Shown: positions 1 to 6,418 of the stretch, in pieces
Layout of the letters: every line of letters starts with the position of its first letter
How positions within the stretch are numbered: the stretch's first letter is position 1
Origin: Anaerolineae bacterium
GTDB taxonomy: Bacteria; Chloroflexota; Anaerolineae; Anaerolineales; Anaerolineaceae
Assembly: GCA_016213455.1 (NCBI GenBank)
Contig: JACRAG010000113.1
Coordinates: 1-7,819, forward strand
DNA: 7,819 bases
Direction: 5' to 3'
Made by a program: the position numbers and the translations under genes
Notes under the pieces: model-generated
Told to the model about the DNA's origin: nothing
Database searches by the model: none
The model's input: only the letters and a program-made list of their open reading frames with translations

Positions 1-1775
1 CCGTCTTGATTGCCAATCTGCCGGGTGTATTCCTGCACGGCGCCGGCTAATCCGAGCTCATCGAGAGCTGGCGGGCGCAGATCGTACACCAGGCGCCGAA
101 TATCGGCGATTGCCGATTGGCTCTGGGTGCGCAAATCGATCAAAAGGGCTTCTGCTGCTTTGGGGTCGCGAATCACCAGGTTGCGGGCAACATCCAGGTT
201 AAGCTTCAGGCTGGCCAACTGCGGTCCGAGCTCGTCATGCAGGTCTCTACGCAGACGGCGGCGTTCTTCTTCCCGGCTTTTCACCAATGCCTCGCGCGAA
301 CGCTGAAGATCCTTTGCCAGCCGGCGCAAATCCTGAGTCAGCCGGACGGTGTGGGCCGTGACGCCCACATGGCGGGCGATATCTTGCAGCAGGTGCTGCT
401 CGCCGGGTGTAAAGGGCTCGTCTGGCGCACGCGGAGACAGCCTGAGCTGACCGATCATTTCACCCTGATAGATCAAAGGCAGTTGGATGAAATCTTTATC
501 TGCCTGTCCATAGCCGGCTGAAATTTTGAAGTCGTCCTCCTGTTTCAAGGCAATGGCGACATAGGGCAGTTTGAGCGCCTGAGCGACGGTCTCAACCACT
601 GCCGGGAGGGTATCCTCTGGGGAGAGCGAGCTCTCCAACCGGCGGTTCAGGCCTGACAAAACGGCATAGGGCTCGTCGCGTTCTCCATACAGCAGATGAT
701 TGACTACCCGCTGCAACCGGTCTCGCATGGGCTGGAGCAGTATCGCAGCCAGGCCGGTTGTGAGCAGCGAGACCAACAGGTTGCTGCGGGACTGGAAGGC
801 GACTCCCAGCACTCCGATGACTAATCCATATAATGCGGCAACGCCTGCTGTCAGTGCAGTGTAGACCAGCGTGCGGTTGATGATGAGATTGATGTCGTAC
901 AGCCGGTGGCGCAAGATGGCAATCGCCGTGGCGACGGCGATGCCCAGGATCCCCAGGTTCGTCGCGACGATGCTTAGGTCTAAGCCCCAGTGGAAGTCCG
1001 GCCAGAGCCAGAGCAACAACGCGATCAGCATGCCCAGGAACAAGACCATGCCCAGCGCATATGCCAGCCATTTGAGCTGCTCTCGCTCTGTGCCCGATGA
1101 GCGACGAAAGCGAACCAGGAAAGCCGCCAGCCCACCAACCATGCCAATCGACAGGAGGACCGTGCTAATCATTTGTAGAAGATCCAGAACCGGCATGGCG
1201 GTGGGGATGCCAAAGGGGTTCGCCGCCTCCAGACCCAGGCTCGCCATTGGGCCGGGATGAAACATCACTACGAGGACCACCGACGCCAGCCCGAGCGCGG
1301 CACTCCAGGATGCGATCCGCCAGCGTGGCGAGAGGAGATGACCGTCTGGGAATATTAACAGAACGAACGTCATCGGCAGGATATTGGCCGGGAGCCAGAT
1401 CCAGGAGCTGAACCAGTATGCCCACCTGTAGAACGGCGACGAAGGTGAGTTATGTGTGACGATCGCTGCCGTCAGGGCGGACAGGGCGTAGAGCAGGCCA
1501 ACTGCCGAAAAAATCCAACCGGTTGGATTTCTTGGATGGCGGGAAGCAACCAAAGCGCCTATGATGACAAAACCGGTGGTAATGAATGGGGTCAGGGTCT
1601 GGTGGGTCAGGATCGAGCGGTAGTTTCCGCTGGTCGCCGCTCCATAGATAGCTATTCCGAGCGCGAGGATGGCCAGCAGGATGGAAATCACCGCCAGGAT
1701 CCAGGCCGGGCTGCGGGTCTGCCGCATTTTCAGCGAAACGCGATGGACGCCACTTATAATCGCGGCTTTTCTCAT
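1..1775 (-). CDS. Membrane sensor histidine kinase with GAF domain (NarL/HisKA_3 type), C-terminus beyond left edge
   Basis: The reading frame is open from the start at 1775 to the left edge and gives 591 residues with no stop. Residues about 24-300 are a multi-pass membrane sensor (hydrophobic runs near 24-47, 62-78, 88-106, 121-142, 155-172, 198-220, 236-257, 266-288) containing IFPDGHLLSPRW and the cytoplasm-proximal ILRHRLYDINLIINRTLVY; two more hydrophobic runs follow at about 305-347. Residues about 370-480 look like a GAF domain. A charged coiled segment (480-508) leads to the H-box RRDLHDELGPQLA, with His513 as the predicted autophosphorylation site, followed by the family's RRLVYDLRPPALDELGL. 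The HATPase domain should lie just outside the window, probably followed by a LuxR/NarL-type response regulator. The ATG at 1775 was chosen because TATAAT ends 6 nt upstream; an in-frame ATG at 1793 is the alternative, and neither has a well-placed Shine-Dalgarno. The gene lies 50 bp after the 6-TM gene on the same strand. The stimulus is unknown. Confidence 0.9.
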   Translation of the reverse strand, partial: MRKAAIISGVHRVSLKMRQTRSPAWILAVISILLAILALGIAIYGAATSGNYRSILTHQTLTPFITTGFVIIGALVASRHPRNPTGWIFSAVGLLYALSALTAAIVTHNSPSSPFYRWAYWFSSWIWLPANILPMTFVLLIFPDGHLLSPRWRIASWSAALGLASVVLVVMFHPGPMASLGLEAANPFGIPTAMPVLDLLQMISTVLLSIGMVGGLAAFLVRFRRSSGTEREQLKWLAYALGMVLFLGMLIALLLWLWPDFHWGLDLSIVATNLGILGIAVATAIAILRHRLYDINLIINRTLVYTALTAGVAALYGLVIGVLGVAFQSRSNLLVSLLTTGLAAILLQPMRDRLQRVVNHLLYGERDEPYAVLSGLNRRLESSLSPEDTLPAVVETVAQALKLPYVAIALKQEDDFKISAGYGQADKDFIQLPLIYQGEMIGQLRLSPRAPDEPFTPGEQHLLQDIARHVGVTAHTVRLTQDLRRLAKDLQRSREALVKSREEERRRLRRDLHDELGPQLASLKLNLDVARNLVIRDPKAAEALLIDLRTQSQSAIADIRRLVYDLRPPALDELGLAGAVQEYTRQIGNQD

Positions 1776-1787
1776 GTTGTTATTATA
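1776..1787 (-). promoter_or_regulatory. Possible -10 box for a leaderless kinase transcript
   Basis: Read on the minus strand, a perfect TATAAT (1787-1782) is followed by AACAAC and then the ATG at 1775. Transcription would be expected to begin at or next to the A of the ATG, giving a leaderless mRNA, which fits the absence of a Shine-Dalgarno. No convincing -35 hexamer is seen at 16-18 bp, so this may be chance in an AT-rich gap; the kinase could also be read through from the genes upstream. Confidence 0.3.
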
Positions 1788-1825
1788 GGTCATATTTGTC
1801 GAGAATAATCCTGTTCTTTTTGTCT

Positions 1826-2428
1826 TCAATGAGCCGGGACGACATTTGCGATTGTCGGCGCCAGTTTTCCAATCCAAAGAGCAGCGCCGATCCAACCCAA
1901 AGAAAGCGCGAGAAGGACGCCAAAGAGCCCGGAACCTACCTGGCCCACGAGAGGTGGGAGGAACTCCGCGATGAAGAAATCGAAGAAGAAGCCTGCCATC
2001 GCGACAAGGAGCAAAATTCCTGCCCCGCGCGGAAAGATTCCCGCCCGAACGGTAGCGATCCCGGTCAGAAGCAAGCCCGCCGTGAGCGCAATCCCGAGCA
2101 GAAAAAGCAGCGGGTTTTCTCCCGGGGTAAGCTTGAGTGATGGATAGATCAGGGTGGGTGCCGCCACAACGATCAGCAGCAGCACCCCGGTTTGAAGCAG
2201 CGCATGCCCTGTAAAGCCCAGCCAGCCGGCTGCATTTGCCTGCCTGGCATACATGGCGGGCAGAGCCAATAGCAAAAGGATTGCTGAAAGCAGCAGAAGG
2301 ATACTGCCAGCTGGAGGTAAAGGCTGGTTGATGACGGGTTTTAACGAGATCATGAGGATTGCGATCCCAAGAAGTGCAGCACCCAGGATTAAAAGTATTC
2401 CACTCCAACGAAAAACGATTTCAGACAT
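1826..2428 (-). CDS. Hypothetical six-TM membrane protein
   Basis: This 200-residue, very hydrophobic protein has about six predicted membrane segments (near residues 8-28, 40-60, 68-96, 106-127, 134-154 and 163-185). Short loops carry few charges. I see no catalytic or metal-binding motif and do not recognise the family. The ATG at 2428 is preferred because AAAGGA lies about 9 nt upstream; a longer frame extends to 2509 but would add 27 hydrophilic residues and ignore that ribosome-binding site. Two overlapping 10-bp palindromes (ACATCGATGT at 2426-2435 and GATGTACATC at 2430-2439) cover the start codon and could locally hide it in the mRNA. The gene is third in the leftward series, 95 bp after the 4-TM gene and 50 bp before the kinase. 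A role as a membrane partner of the kinase is possible but is inferred from position only. Confidence 0.8.
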   Translation of the reverse strand: MSEIVFRWSGILLILGAALLGIAILMISLKPVINQPLPPAGSILLLLSAILLLLALPAMYARQANAAGWLGFTGHALLQTGVLLLIVVAAPTLIYPSLKLTPGENPLLFLLGIALTAGLLLTGIATVRAGIFPRGAGILLLVAMAGFFFDFFIAEFLPPLVGQVGSGLFGVLLALSLGWIGAALWIGKLAPTIANVVPAH

Positions 2429-2523
2429 CGATGTACATCCTTTCTTTATCGTTGTAAAAGGGATTGATTTTGATTGGACATGCAACCCCGTTGGTTCGAG
2501 GAATTGCACAGGGCTGCGGTTTC

Positions 2524-2910
2524 CTATGAGAAGGCCTTCCAGGAAAGAACGATCAATACGACCTGGATCAGGCCAACCGGCGGTCCAAAGGGAAGCGCGA
2601 AGCCATACCAGAAGATCGCGCTAATGCTGAGGAGAATAAGCTGGAGGACTGGTCCGTCCATTCGATGACCCCACGTCCAGTAGGCGGCAAGTAGTTTCAG
2701 GAGACTGATCACGACGAAGAGTATGCCCGCGACAACGAGACCGTTGATCCCTAAGGCCTCGAAGGGGCCGCTGAGTGCTCGGAAGCCGAAGGTCCGAGGA
2801 AGATCGCCATGGATCAGAGCATATCTCAATACGGGCAGAACCCCGAAGGCCCAGCCTAGGGCGTCGAAGACCATGAATAGGGTAAGTGCGGTTACGAGTG
2901 GATCTTTCAT
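2524..2910 (-). CDS. Hypothetical small four-TM membrane protein
   Basis: The 128-residue product has four predicted membrane helices (about residues 8-27, 56-79, 87-105 and 109-125). The loop between helices 1 and 2 contains GDLPRTFGFRALSGPFEALG, and a short charged turn GHRMDG separates helices 2 and 3. No known motif is recognised. The ATG at 2910 overlaps the stop of the preceding gene by one base (TAATG), with GGA about 5 nt upstream inside the end of that gene, so translation is probably coupled; an in-frame TTG at 2919 would be an alternative start. Coupling to the flavin-type protein suggests the two act together, for example as a membrane partner, but this is inference from gene order. 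Confidence 0.8.
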   Translation of the reverse strand: MKDPLVTALTLFMVFDALGWAFGVLPVLRYALIHGDLPRTFGFRALSGPFEALGINGLVVAGILFVVISLLKLLAAYWTWGHRMDGPVLQLILLSISAIFWYGFALPFGPPVGLIQVVLIVLSWKAFS

Positions 2911-3938
2911 TATTTCCAATTCCGTTTGTTGTTATCTGAAACCAATCTCGATGTGGGACGGACGATTGGGAGTGGACGACCTTGATCCTTCATCTGGATC
3001 GCAAGTTGTGTTCGAAATTTGAGCATCATGAGCATTATTTTCACGGACCCGACACCGTGATCATCACTCGTTCCTCCGTAGCCGACCACTTTTTCGGGAA
3101 TGAGCTTGCCGGCTCCATCGAAGTGACCGCGAATGAGGAAGGCATCATTGGCCAGATAATTGCCGACAAGCCGGTGGTAAGTCAGGCAGGCAGGCGCCCC
3201 GGCCTGGGCTTCCATCTCGCTTTCAAAGGTGATGTGATCACTCTTCACGATCGCTTGCACTCGCGTCATAGCTGGCCAACCGGCCTGATCGATATAGGCC
3301 AGGACTGGCAGTCGCGGATAACGTGGCAGCCACTTGAACACTTCCTGAGACAGTTTGATCCCAGGTCCAGGCGAATAGGATGAGGGGCGGATGGCAAAAC
3401 TCAAGGAACCTGGAGGCATTTGCCCGTGAGCCCAAACATATTCTTGCCGGGGCTGCACCTCGATCCAGATGCGCGTCACATAGCCCACCAACGCCTGGCG
3501 GAGTATGGGAAGCCGTAGGATCAAACGAAGCATCACCGGTCCCTTTCGTAAGAGTTGATCGACGTAACGCTCCGTGTTGCGTTGCAGATCCTGATCAAAT
3601 ACCTCGGCAAGCCCCTGGACCAGCACCTGCGGATCAGTCTCAGAACGATTGCTGGCGGTCGGATCAGAAAATAGGACTGCCACGCGTGGGTTGCGCCGGG
3701 CATTCCGAGCCTTGGCCGGGTAGGTGTAGCCGGTGCTGAAGTGAAGCCGCCCACCTTTGAAATCGGGCGCAAGTGGCCAACAGACCGGGGAACCATCATG
3801 CGCCAGGGTAACAAACTCAGCGACACGGTAGGCGCTGAGCATGTCTGACCGGGTCAGGACTGGCTTGGATCCAGAGTCCACACCCCCTGGACTTTTCCCC
3901 CGAAGTGTTGGTTTAAGTTCCACATCAATTATTCTCAT
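2910..3938 (-). CDS. PNPOx/flavin-reductase-like split-barrel protein, apparently two tandem domains
   Basis: This protein of 342 residues resembles the pyridoxamine 5'-phosphate oxidase-like (FMN/F420-binding split-barrel) superfamily. The first domain is seen around residues 35-165: AYRVAEFVTLAHDGSPVCWPL, then GGRLHFSTGYTYPAKARNARRNPRVAVLFSD, the usual run of strands in which Lys76 and nearby Arg residues would contact the flavin phosphate. Around 205-290 a second stretch, LPVLAYIDQAGWPAMTRVQA followed by ITFESE and ACLTYHRL, has the same strand-turn-strand layout and looks like a diverged second barrel. Family members are often 130-200 residues, so the length also fits a double domain. The cofactor (FMN, F420 or haem) and substrate cannot be told. 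The ATG at 3938 was chosen over an in-frame TTG at 3947 because it sits 7 nt after a possible -10 box; there is no strong Shine-Dalgarno. It is the first gene of the leftward unit and overlaps the next gene by one base. Confidence 0.82.
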   Translation of the reverse strand: MRIIDVELKPTLRGKSPGGVDSGSKPVLTRSDMLSAYRVAEFVTLAHDGSPVCWPLAPDFKGGRLHFSTGYTYPAKARNARRNPRVAVLFSDPTASNRSETDPQVLVQGLAEVFDQDLQRNTERYVDQLLRKGPVMLRLILRLPILRQALVGYVTRIWIEVQPRQEYVWAHGQMPPGSLSFAIRPSSYSPGPGIKLSQEVFKWLPRYPRLPVLAYIDQAGWPAMTRVQAIVKSDHITFESEMEAQAGAPACLTYHRLVGNYLANDAFLIRGHFDGAGKLIPEKVVGYGGTSDDHGVGSVKIMLMMLKFRTQLAIQMKDQGRPLPIVRPTSRLVSDNNKRNWK

Positions 3939-3945
3939 GCCAACC

Positions 3946-3975
3946 AATGTAAACGAAAACCAGTCCCATTGTCAT
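3946..3975 (-). promoter_or_regulatory. Possible promoter of the leftward unit (ATGACA-18-TACATT)
   Basis: On the minus strand ATGACA (3975-3970, five of six matches to TTGACA) and TACATT (3951-3946, four of six matches to TATAAT) are separated by 18 bp. The expected transcription start falls about 7 nt after the -10 box, at or next to the ATG at 3938, so the message could be leaderless. The -35 hexamer lies inside the hairpin/dyad at 3960-3983. The assignment competes with reading the same bases as a terminator. Confidence 0.35.
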
Positions 3976-3983
3976 GGGACTGG
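3951..3983 (-). promoter_or_regulatory. 10-bp hairpin/dyad followed by a broken T-tract on the minus strand
   Basis: CCAGTCCCAT (3960-3969) and ATGGGACTGG (3974-3983) are perfect inverted repeats around a 4-base loop. Read on the minus strand the stem is followed by TTTTCGTTT, which resembles an intrinsic terminator. It lies only about 20 bp before the first leftward gene, and no gene ending just upstream on that strand is visible. It may therefore be a leader attenuator, an operator dyad overlapping a promoter, or a terminator left over from a rearrangement. A near-identical hairpin occurs at 7511-7536. Confidence 0.6.
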
Positions 3984-4014
3984 ACTACCAGATCCGAAGG
4001 GCATGGACTACCAG
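3981..4014. repeat. Two 11-bp direct repeats, TGGACTACCAG
   Basis: TGGACTACCAG occurs at 3981-3991 and again at 4004-4014, 23 bp apart start to start, or roughly two helical turns. Each copy has partial internal symmetry (CTGG-like and CCAG ends). The repeats lie just upstream of the candidate -35 of the leftward unit, where an activator would bind, and the nearer copy shares three bases with the hairpin arm. Function is inferred from position only. Confidence 0.45.
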
Positions 4015-4114
4015 CTTTCTTCTATCCAGGATGGCGCTCGAACTTTGGGTTTTCCATTTATTTTTGTAGATCACAGTCAGCCTTAATGGTTAGCCTATCT
4101 GGGTGATGGTCGCC

Positions 4115-4127
4115 ATTTCGCTGAAAT
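4115..4127. repeat. Small dyad ATTTC-GCT-GAAAT in the divergent region
   Basis: ATTTC and GAAAT form a 13-bp interrupted palindrome, and CATTTC (4114-4119) also pairs with GAAATG (4131-4136). It lies about 27 bp upstream of the -35 of the TetR gene. It could be a further regulator site; an inverted repeat this short can also arise by chance. Confidence 0.2.
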
Positions 4128-4153
4128 AGTGAAATGCGATCAAATATACCCTA

Positions 4154-4182
4154 TTGACATATGGAATCCATTTTGCTAATAT
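4154..4182 (+). promoter_or_regulatory. Sigma-70-type promoter of the TetR-led operon
   Basis: A perfect TTGACA (4154-4159) is separated by 17 bp from TAATAT (4177-4182). Transcription is expected to start near 4189, about 35 nt before the TetR start codon and inside the 28-bp palindrome, so bound repressor would directly block initiation. Confidence 0.8.
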
Positions 4183-4207
4183 ATAAATCGATCGATCGAT
4201 TTATATA
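4180..4207. promoter_or_regulatory. Perfect 28-bp palindrome, likely TetR operator
   Basis: The half-site TATATAAATCGATC (4180-4193) is followed directly by its exact reverse complement (4194-4207). It overlaps the end of the -10 box, covers the predicted transcription start and ends 16 bp before the TetR gene. Palindromes of this size in this place are typical operators of autoregulated TetR-family repressors. The core contains the tandem ATCG unit and two GATC sites. The assignment to the adjacent gene product is inference. Confidence 0.75.
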
Positions 4208-4223
4208 GGACAGGAGAAATCAT

Positions 4224-4826
4224 ATGCCCAGGGTCACAGAAGCGCACAGTGCTGCACGACGGCAAGAGATTATCGATGCCGCCTATCGCTGTTTTGCCCG
4301 CAAAGGGTTCCACCAAACCACGATGCGCGATATTTATGCCGAGGCGAACCTCAGCCCTGGTGCGATCTATCACTATTTCGACAGCAAAGATGCCATCATC
4401 CGGGCCAGCTATGAATTTGACTCTCAGCGCGGCATGGCGCTCTTTGAGGCCGCCTTGCTACGAGATGATCCTATCCAAGCGCTCCGCGAATTGATTGACT
4501 TCTTCTACCAAGGCCTGGAAAGCGCTGCGGAGCTTGCGGCACCACGGGTCAATGTGCAGGGCTGGGGCGAAGCCCTGGTGAATCCAGCGTTAAGGGACGC
4601 CATCCGGCAGGTCTTTGACCGAAATCTTGAGGCGTTGAGGCATATTGTTGCCAAGGCGCAAGCGAGCGGAGAAGTCAATCCAACACTCGATCCCGGCGCA
4701 GTAGCACGAATGTTACTTTCACTTTATTACGGGCTTGAACTGCAACTGGCGCTCTACGGAAAGGTCGATGTCGAACAATATGCTACAGCCGTGAAGACGC
4801 TGCTCTTTGCCAGCGCAAAGCCGTAA
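4224..4826 (+). CDS. TetR/AcrR-family transcriptional regulator
   Basis: The 200-residue product has the usual TetR layout and length. Residues 12-58 form the DNA-binding domain: RQEIIDAAYRCFARKGFHQT, then the helix-turn-helix TTMRDIYAEANLSPGAIYHYF, followed by the conserved FxSKDAII. The remainder (about 65-200) is the all-helical ligand-binding and dimerisation domain, whose sequence does not reveal the inducer. The start is supported by AGGAG (4212-4216) with 7 nt spacing. The gene is first in a rightward operon and divergent from the flavin-protein unit, with a 28-bp palindrome over its own promoter, so autorepression and control of the downstream genes are likely. It might also affect the divergent unit, although the palindrome is about 240 bp from that start. 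Confidence 0.95.
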   Translation: MPRVTEAHSAARRQEIIDAAYRCFARKGFHQTTMRDIYAEANLSPGAIYHYFDSKDAIIRASYEFDSQRGMALFEAALLRDDPIQALRELIDFFYQGLESAAELAAPRVNVQGWGEALVNPALRDAIRQVFDRNLEALRHIVAKAQASGEVNPTLDPGAVARMLLSLYYGLELQLALYGKVDVEQYATAVKTLLFASAKP

Positions 4827-4841
4827 ATTCGAACACTTAAT

Positions 4842-4867
4842 CAGATGGTCGTGACCATCTGTCACGA
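4842..4867 (+). promoter_or_regulatory. Two mutually exclusive hairpins between the TetR and DinB-like genes
   Basis: CAGATGGTC (4842-4850) and GACCATCTG (4853-4861) form a 20-bp near-perfect palindrome. TCGTGAC (4849-4855) can instead pair with GTCACGA (4861-4867). The two structures share bases and cannot coexist in RNA. They end 5 nt before the AAGGAG of the next gene (4873-4878). There is no T-tract, so a terminator is unlikely; an RNA processing or translation-control element, or a protein-binding dyad, is possible. Confidence 0.45.
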
Positions 4868-4885
4868 ATAAGAAGGAGACCAGCA

Positions 4886-5425
4886 ATGGAAATAACAAGC
4901 AAAACGCTCGATAACGCACATCGGCGTATCGGTCATGCTGAGGGTGAGCAATCGCAAGCCAGTGTGGATCGTATGGCACTGCAAACTGAACTTGAGGGTA
5001 CGCGCACCGCCTTTCACACTTTCCTTAACGCGCTTTCTGCCGACCGGTGGCATCAGAAGAGTCCAGGCAGCGCCTGGACGATGGCTGAGGTGGCGGTTCA
5101 TCTGACCTGGGCGTTGGAGCAGTTGCCCCAGGAAATTGCAAGCGCCCGGCGCGGCCAGGGAATGTTCAACTCACCCAGTTCTCTTGCGTGGCTGGCGGAT
5201 CAGTTAAGTTATTGGATGATCCGCTGGATGGCGCGCAAGGTAACCCCAGAAGTGATTCGTCGTCGCTATGATGCCGCTATGACGGCTGTGCTCCATACAC
5301 TTGATGGAGTGACAGAGAGTGACTGGGTGCTGGGTGCCTCGTTCTACGGTCATGGTTTTTATTCAATTGCAGATCTTTTCCATACACCAGCCGAACATTT
5401 TGCAGAGCACACTGCCGATCGATAG
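4886..5425 (+). CDS. DinB/DUF664-like four-helix-bundle protein
   Basis: This 179-residue protein resembles the DinB/DUF664/mycothiol-dependent maleylpyruvate isomerase-like superfamily, whose members bind a divalent metal through three histidines in a four-helix bundle and often use a low-molecular-weight thiol. Visible features are the first-helix TELEGTRTAFHTFLNALSAD, a WHQKSPGSAWTMAEVAVHL segment (His72 is the usual first metal ligand), and the C-terminal HTPAEHFAEH, where His171 and His175 are the likely remaining ligands. About 28 polar residues precede the domain; an internal ATG at residue 30 (4973) would give the bare domain, but the first ATG has AAGGAG 7 nt upstream and is preferred. 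It lies 59 bp after the TetR gene and 10 bp before the cytochrome gene. In such positions DinB-like proteins may act in thiol-dependent detoxification; the substrate here is unknown. Confidence 0.8.
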   Translation: MEITSKTLDNAHRRIGHAEGEQSQASVDRMALQTELEGTRTAFHTFLNALSADRWHQKSPGSAWTMAEVAVHLTWALEQLPQEIASARRGQGMFNSPSSLAWLADQLSYWMIRWMARKVTPEVIRRRYDAAMTAVLHTLDGVTESDWVLGASFYGHGFYSIADLFHTPAEHFAEHTADR

Positions 5426-5435
5426 GAAATAACCA

Positions 5436-6320
5436 ATGAAGAAGATCATCCGATGGATTGGGATTGGGGCCGGTGGGCTGCTTGCTCTCCTTGTGCTGGT
5501 TGCCATTGGGCTATCATGGCGTGGCAATGTTCGCCTGAACAGGATATACAACATCACCCCTGAAGCTGTCATCCTTCCGACCGATGCAGCCGATATCCAG
5601 GAGGGTGAACGGTTGGTTGCCATTTATTGCACCAATTGCCATGGCGATGGCGTAAGTGGGACTGACTTTTTTAATGATCCGACACTGGCTGTGATTGACG
5701 CGCCGAATCTCACCAGTGGTGAAGGAGGTGTAGGCGCGCAGTTGAGCGATGTTGACTGGGTACGCGCCATCCGGCATGGGGTTGACCCCGCTGGGAGACC
5801 TCTTTTTATTATGCCTTCTCGCAATTTCTATCTCCTCAGCGACGAAGATTTGGGGGAGATCATTGCTTATCTCAAAACGGCTCCGCCTGTGGATCACTCC
5901 GCAAACGATCGATCAACAACGTTCCTTGGGCGTACGCTGCTGACGCTTGGTCTCTTTGGCGACCTCATCGATGCTGAACGCATCAATCACACAGCACCCC
6001 GCCCGGCAGTTCCAACGCCTGGCGTAACTGTGGAATACGGTCAATATCTAGCCGTCACCTTTGGCTGCCAAACCTGTCATGGCCCTCAATTGGCTGGCGG
6101 TAAAGATCCTGATCCCGAAGCGCCACCAGGACCCAACCTGACGCCAGGTGGCAAACTGGGCGCTTGGGACGAACATACTTTCATCAATACGATCCGCACT
6201 CGCAAGAGTAAATGGATGGCTTTCGAGGCGTTGAACCACATGACGGACACGGAATTGCAAGCCCTCTGGCGCTATCTGCAGTCCCTGCCCGCTGTAACTG
6301 CAGATCAAGTCCAGGAATGA
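5436..6320 (+). CDS. Membrane-anchored dihaem cytochrome c
   Basis: The 294-residue protein starts with an uncleaved-looking signal anchor (MKKIIRW, then a hydrophobic run at about 7-27), placing the rest outside the membrane. Two cytochrome c domains follow. Domain 1 has CTNCH (Cys65, Cys68, His69), and Met126 in FIMPSRNF is the expected sixth haem ligand, followed by LSDEDLGEIIAYL. Domain 2 has CQTCH (Cys211, Cys214, His215); Met261 in WMAFEALNHM aligns with Met126 and is followed by MTDTELQALWRYLQSLP. The domains look like an internal duplication; the second lacks the Pro after the ligand Met. The protein is expected to carry electrons at the outer face of the membrane, but no partner oxidase or dehydrogenase is in the window. 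AGGA overlapping the stop codon of the DinB-like gene, 8 nt before the ATG, shows tight operon organisation. Confidence 0.93.
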   Translation: MKKIIRWIGIGAGGLLALLVLVAIGLSWRGNVRLNRIYNITPEAVILPTDAADIQEGERLVAIYCTNCHGDGVSGTDFFNDPTLAVIDAPNLTSGEGGVGAQLSDVDWVRAIRHGVDPAGRPLFIMPSRNFYLLSDEDLGEIIAYLKTAPPVDHSANDRSTTFLGRTLLTLGLFGDLIDAERINHTAPRPAVPTPGVTVEYGQYLAVTFGCQTCHGPQLAGGKDPDPEAPPGPNLTPGGKLGAWDEHTFINTIRTRKSKWMAFEALNHMTDTELQALWRYLQSLPAVTADQVQE

Positions 6321-6418
6321 ATAGGACCTTACGAGAAATGTCAATGCCGACCGCAAGCAGGCAGCGCAGGTCGTTCGCCAGACAAACCGGGCAGTATGAT
6401 TGACGTTACAGGATTGCA

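Noticed and set aside
10..521. Plus-strand open frames of 98 and 134 codons over the kinase
   Set aside because: They lie antisense to clear GAF/HisKA_3 coding sequence, contain no family motif and have no ribosome-binding site; the minus-strand frame has unmistakable H-box residues.
592..1425. Minus-strand frames of 159 and 86 codons
   Set aside because: They are out of frame with the kinase membrane domain and give Arg/Pro/His-rich sequence typical of a shadow frame.
1796..2140. Plus-strand frame of 114 codons, highly charged
   Set aside because: It is the antisense of a hydrophobic membrane protein, which naturally yields a charged translation; no start signal.
4030..4060. GTTCGAGC on the minus strand resembling a tRNA T-loop
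   Set aside because: The flanking bases do not pair into a T-stem and no acceptor or anticodon arm is present.
3841..4086. Plus-strand frame crossing the start of the flavin-protein gene
   Set aside because: No homology-like motifs and no ribosome-binding site; it runs through the hairpin and direct repeats.
6395..6400. TATGAT as a -10 box for the methyltransferase gene
   Set aside because: No acceptable -35 hexamer at 16-18 bp, so an internal promoter is not supported.
6338..6403. 21-codon basic small ORF between the cytochrome and methyltransferase genes
   Set aside because: Weak ribosome-binding context and no evidence of conservation visible from one sequence; Arg-rich content can arise by chance.
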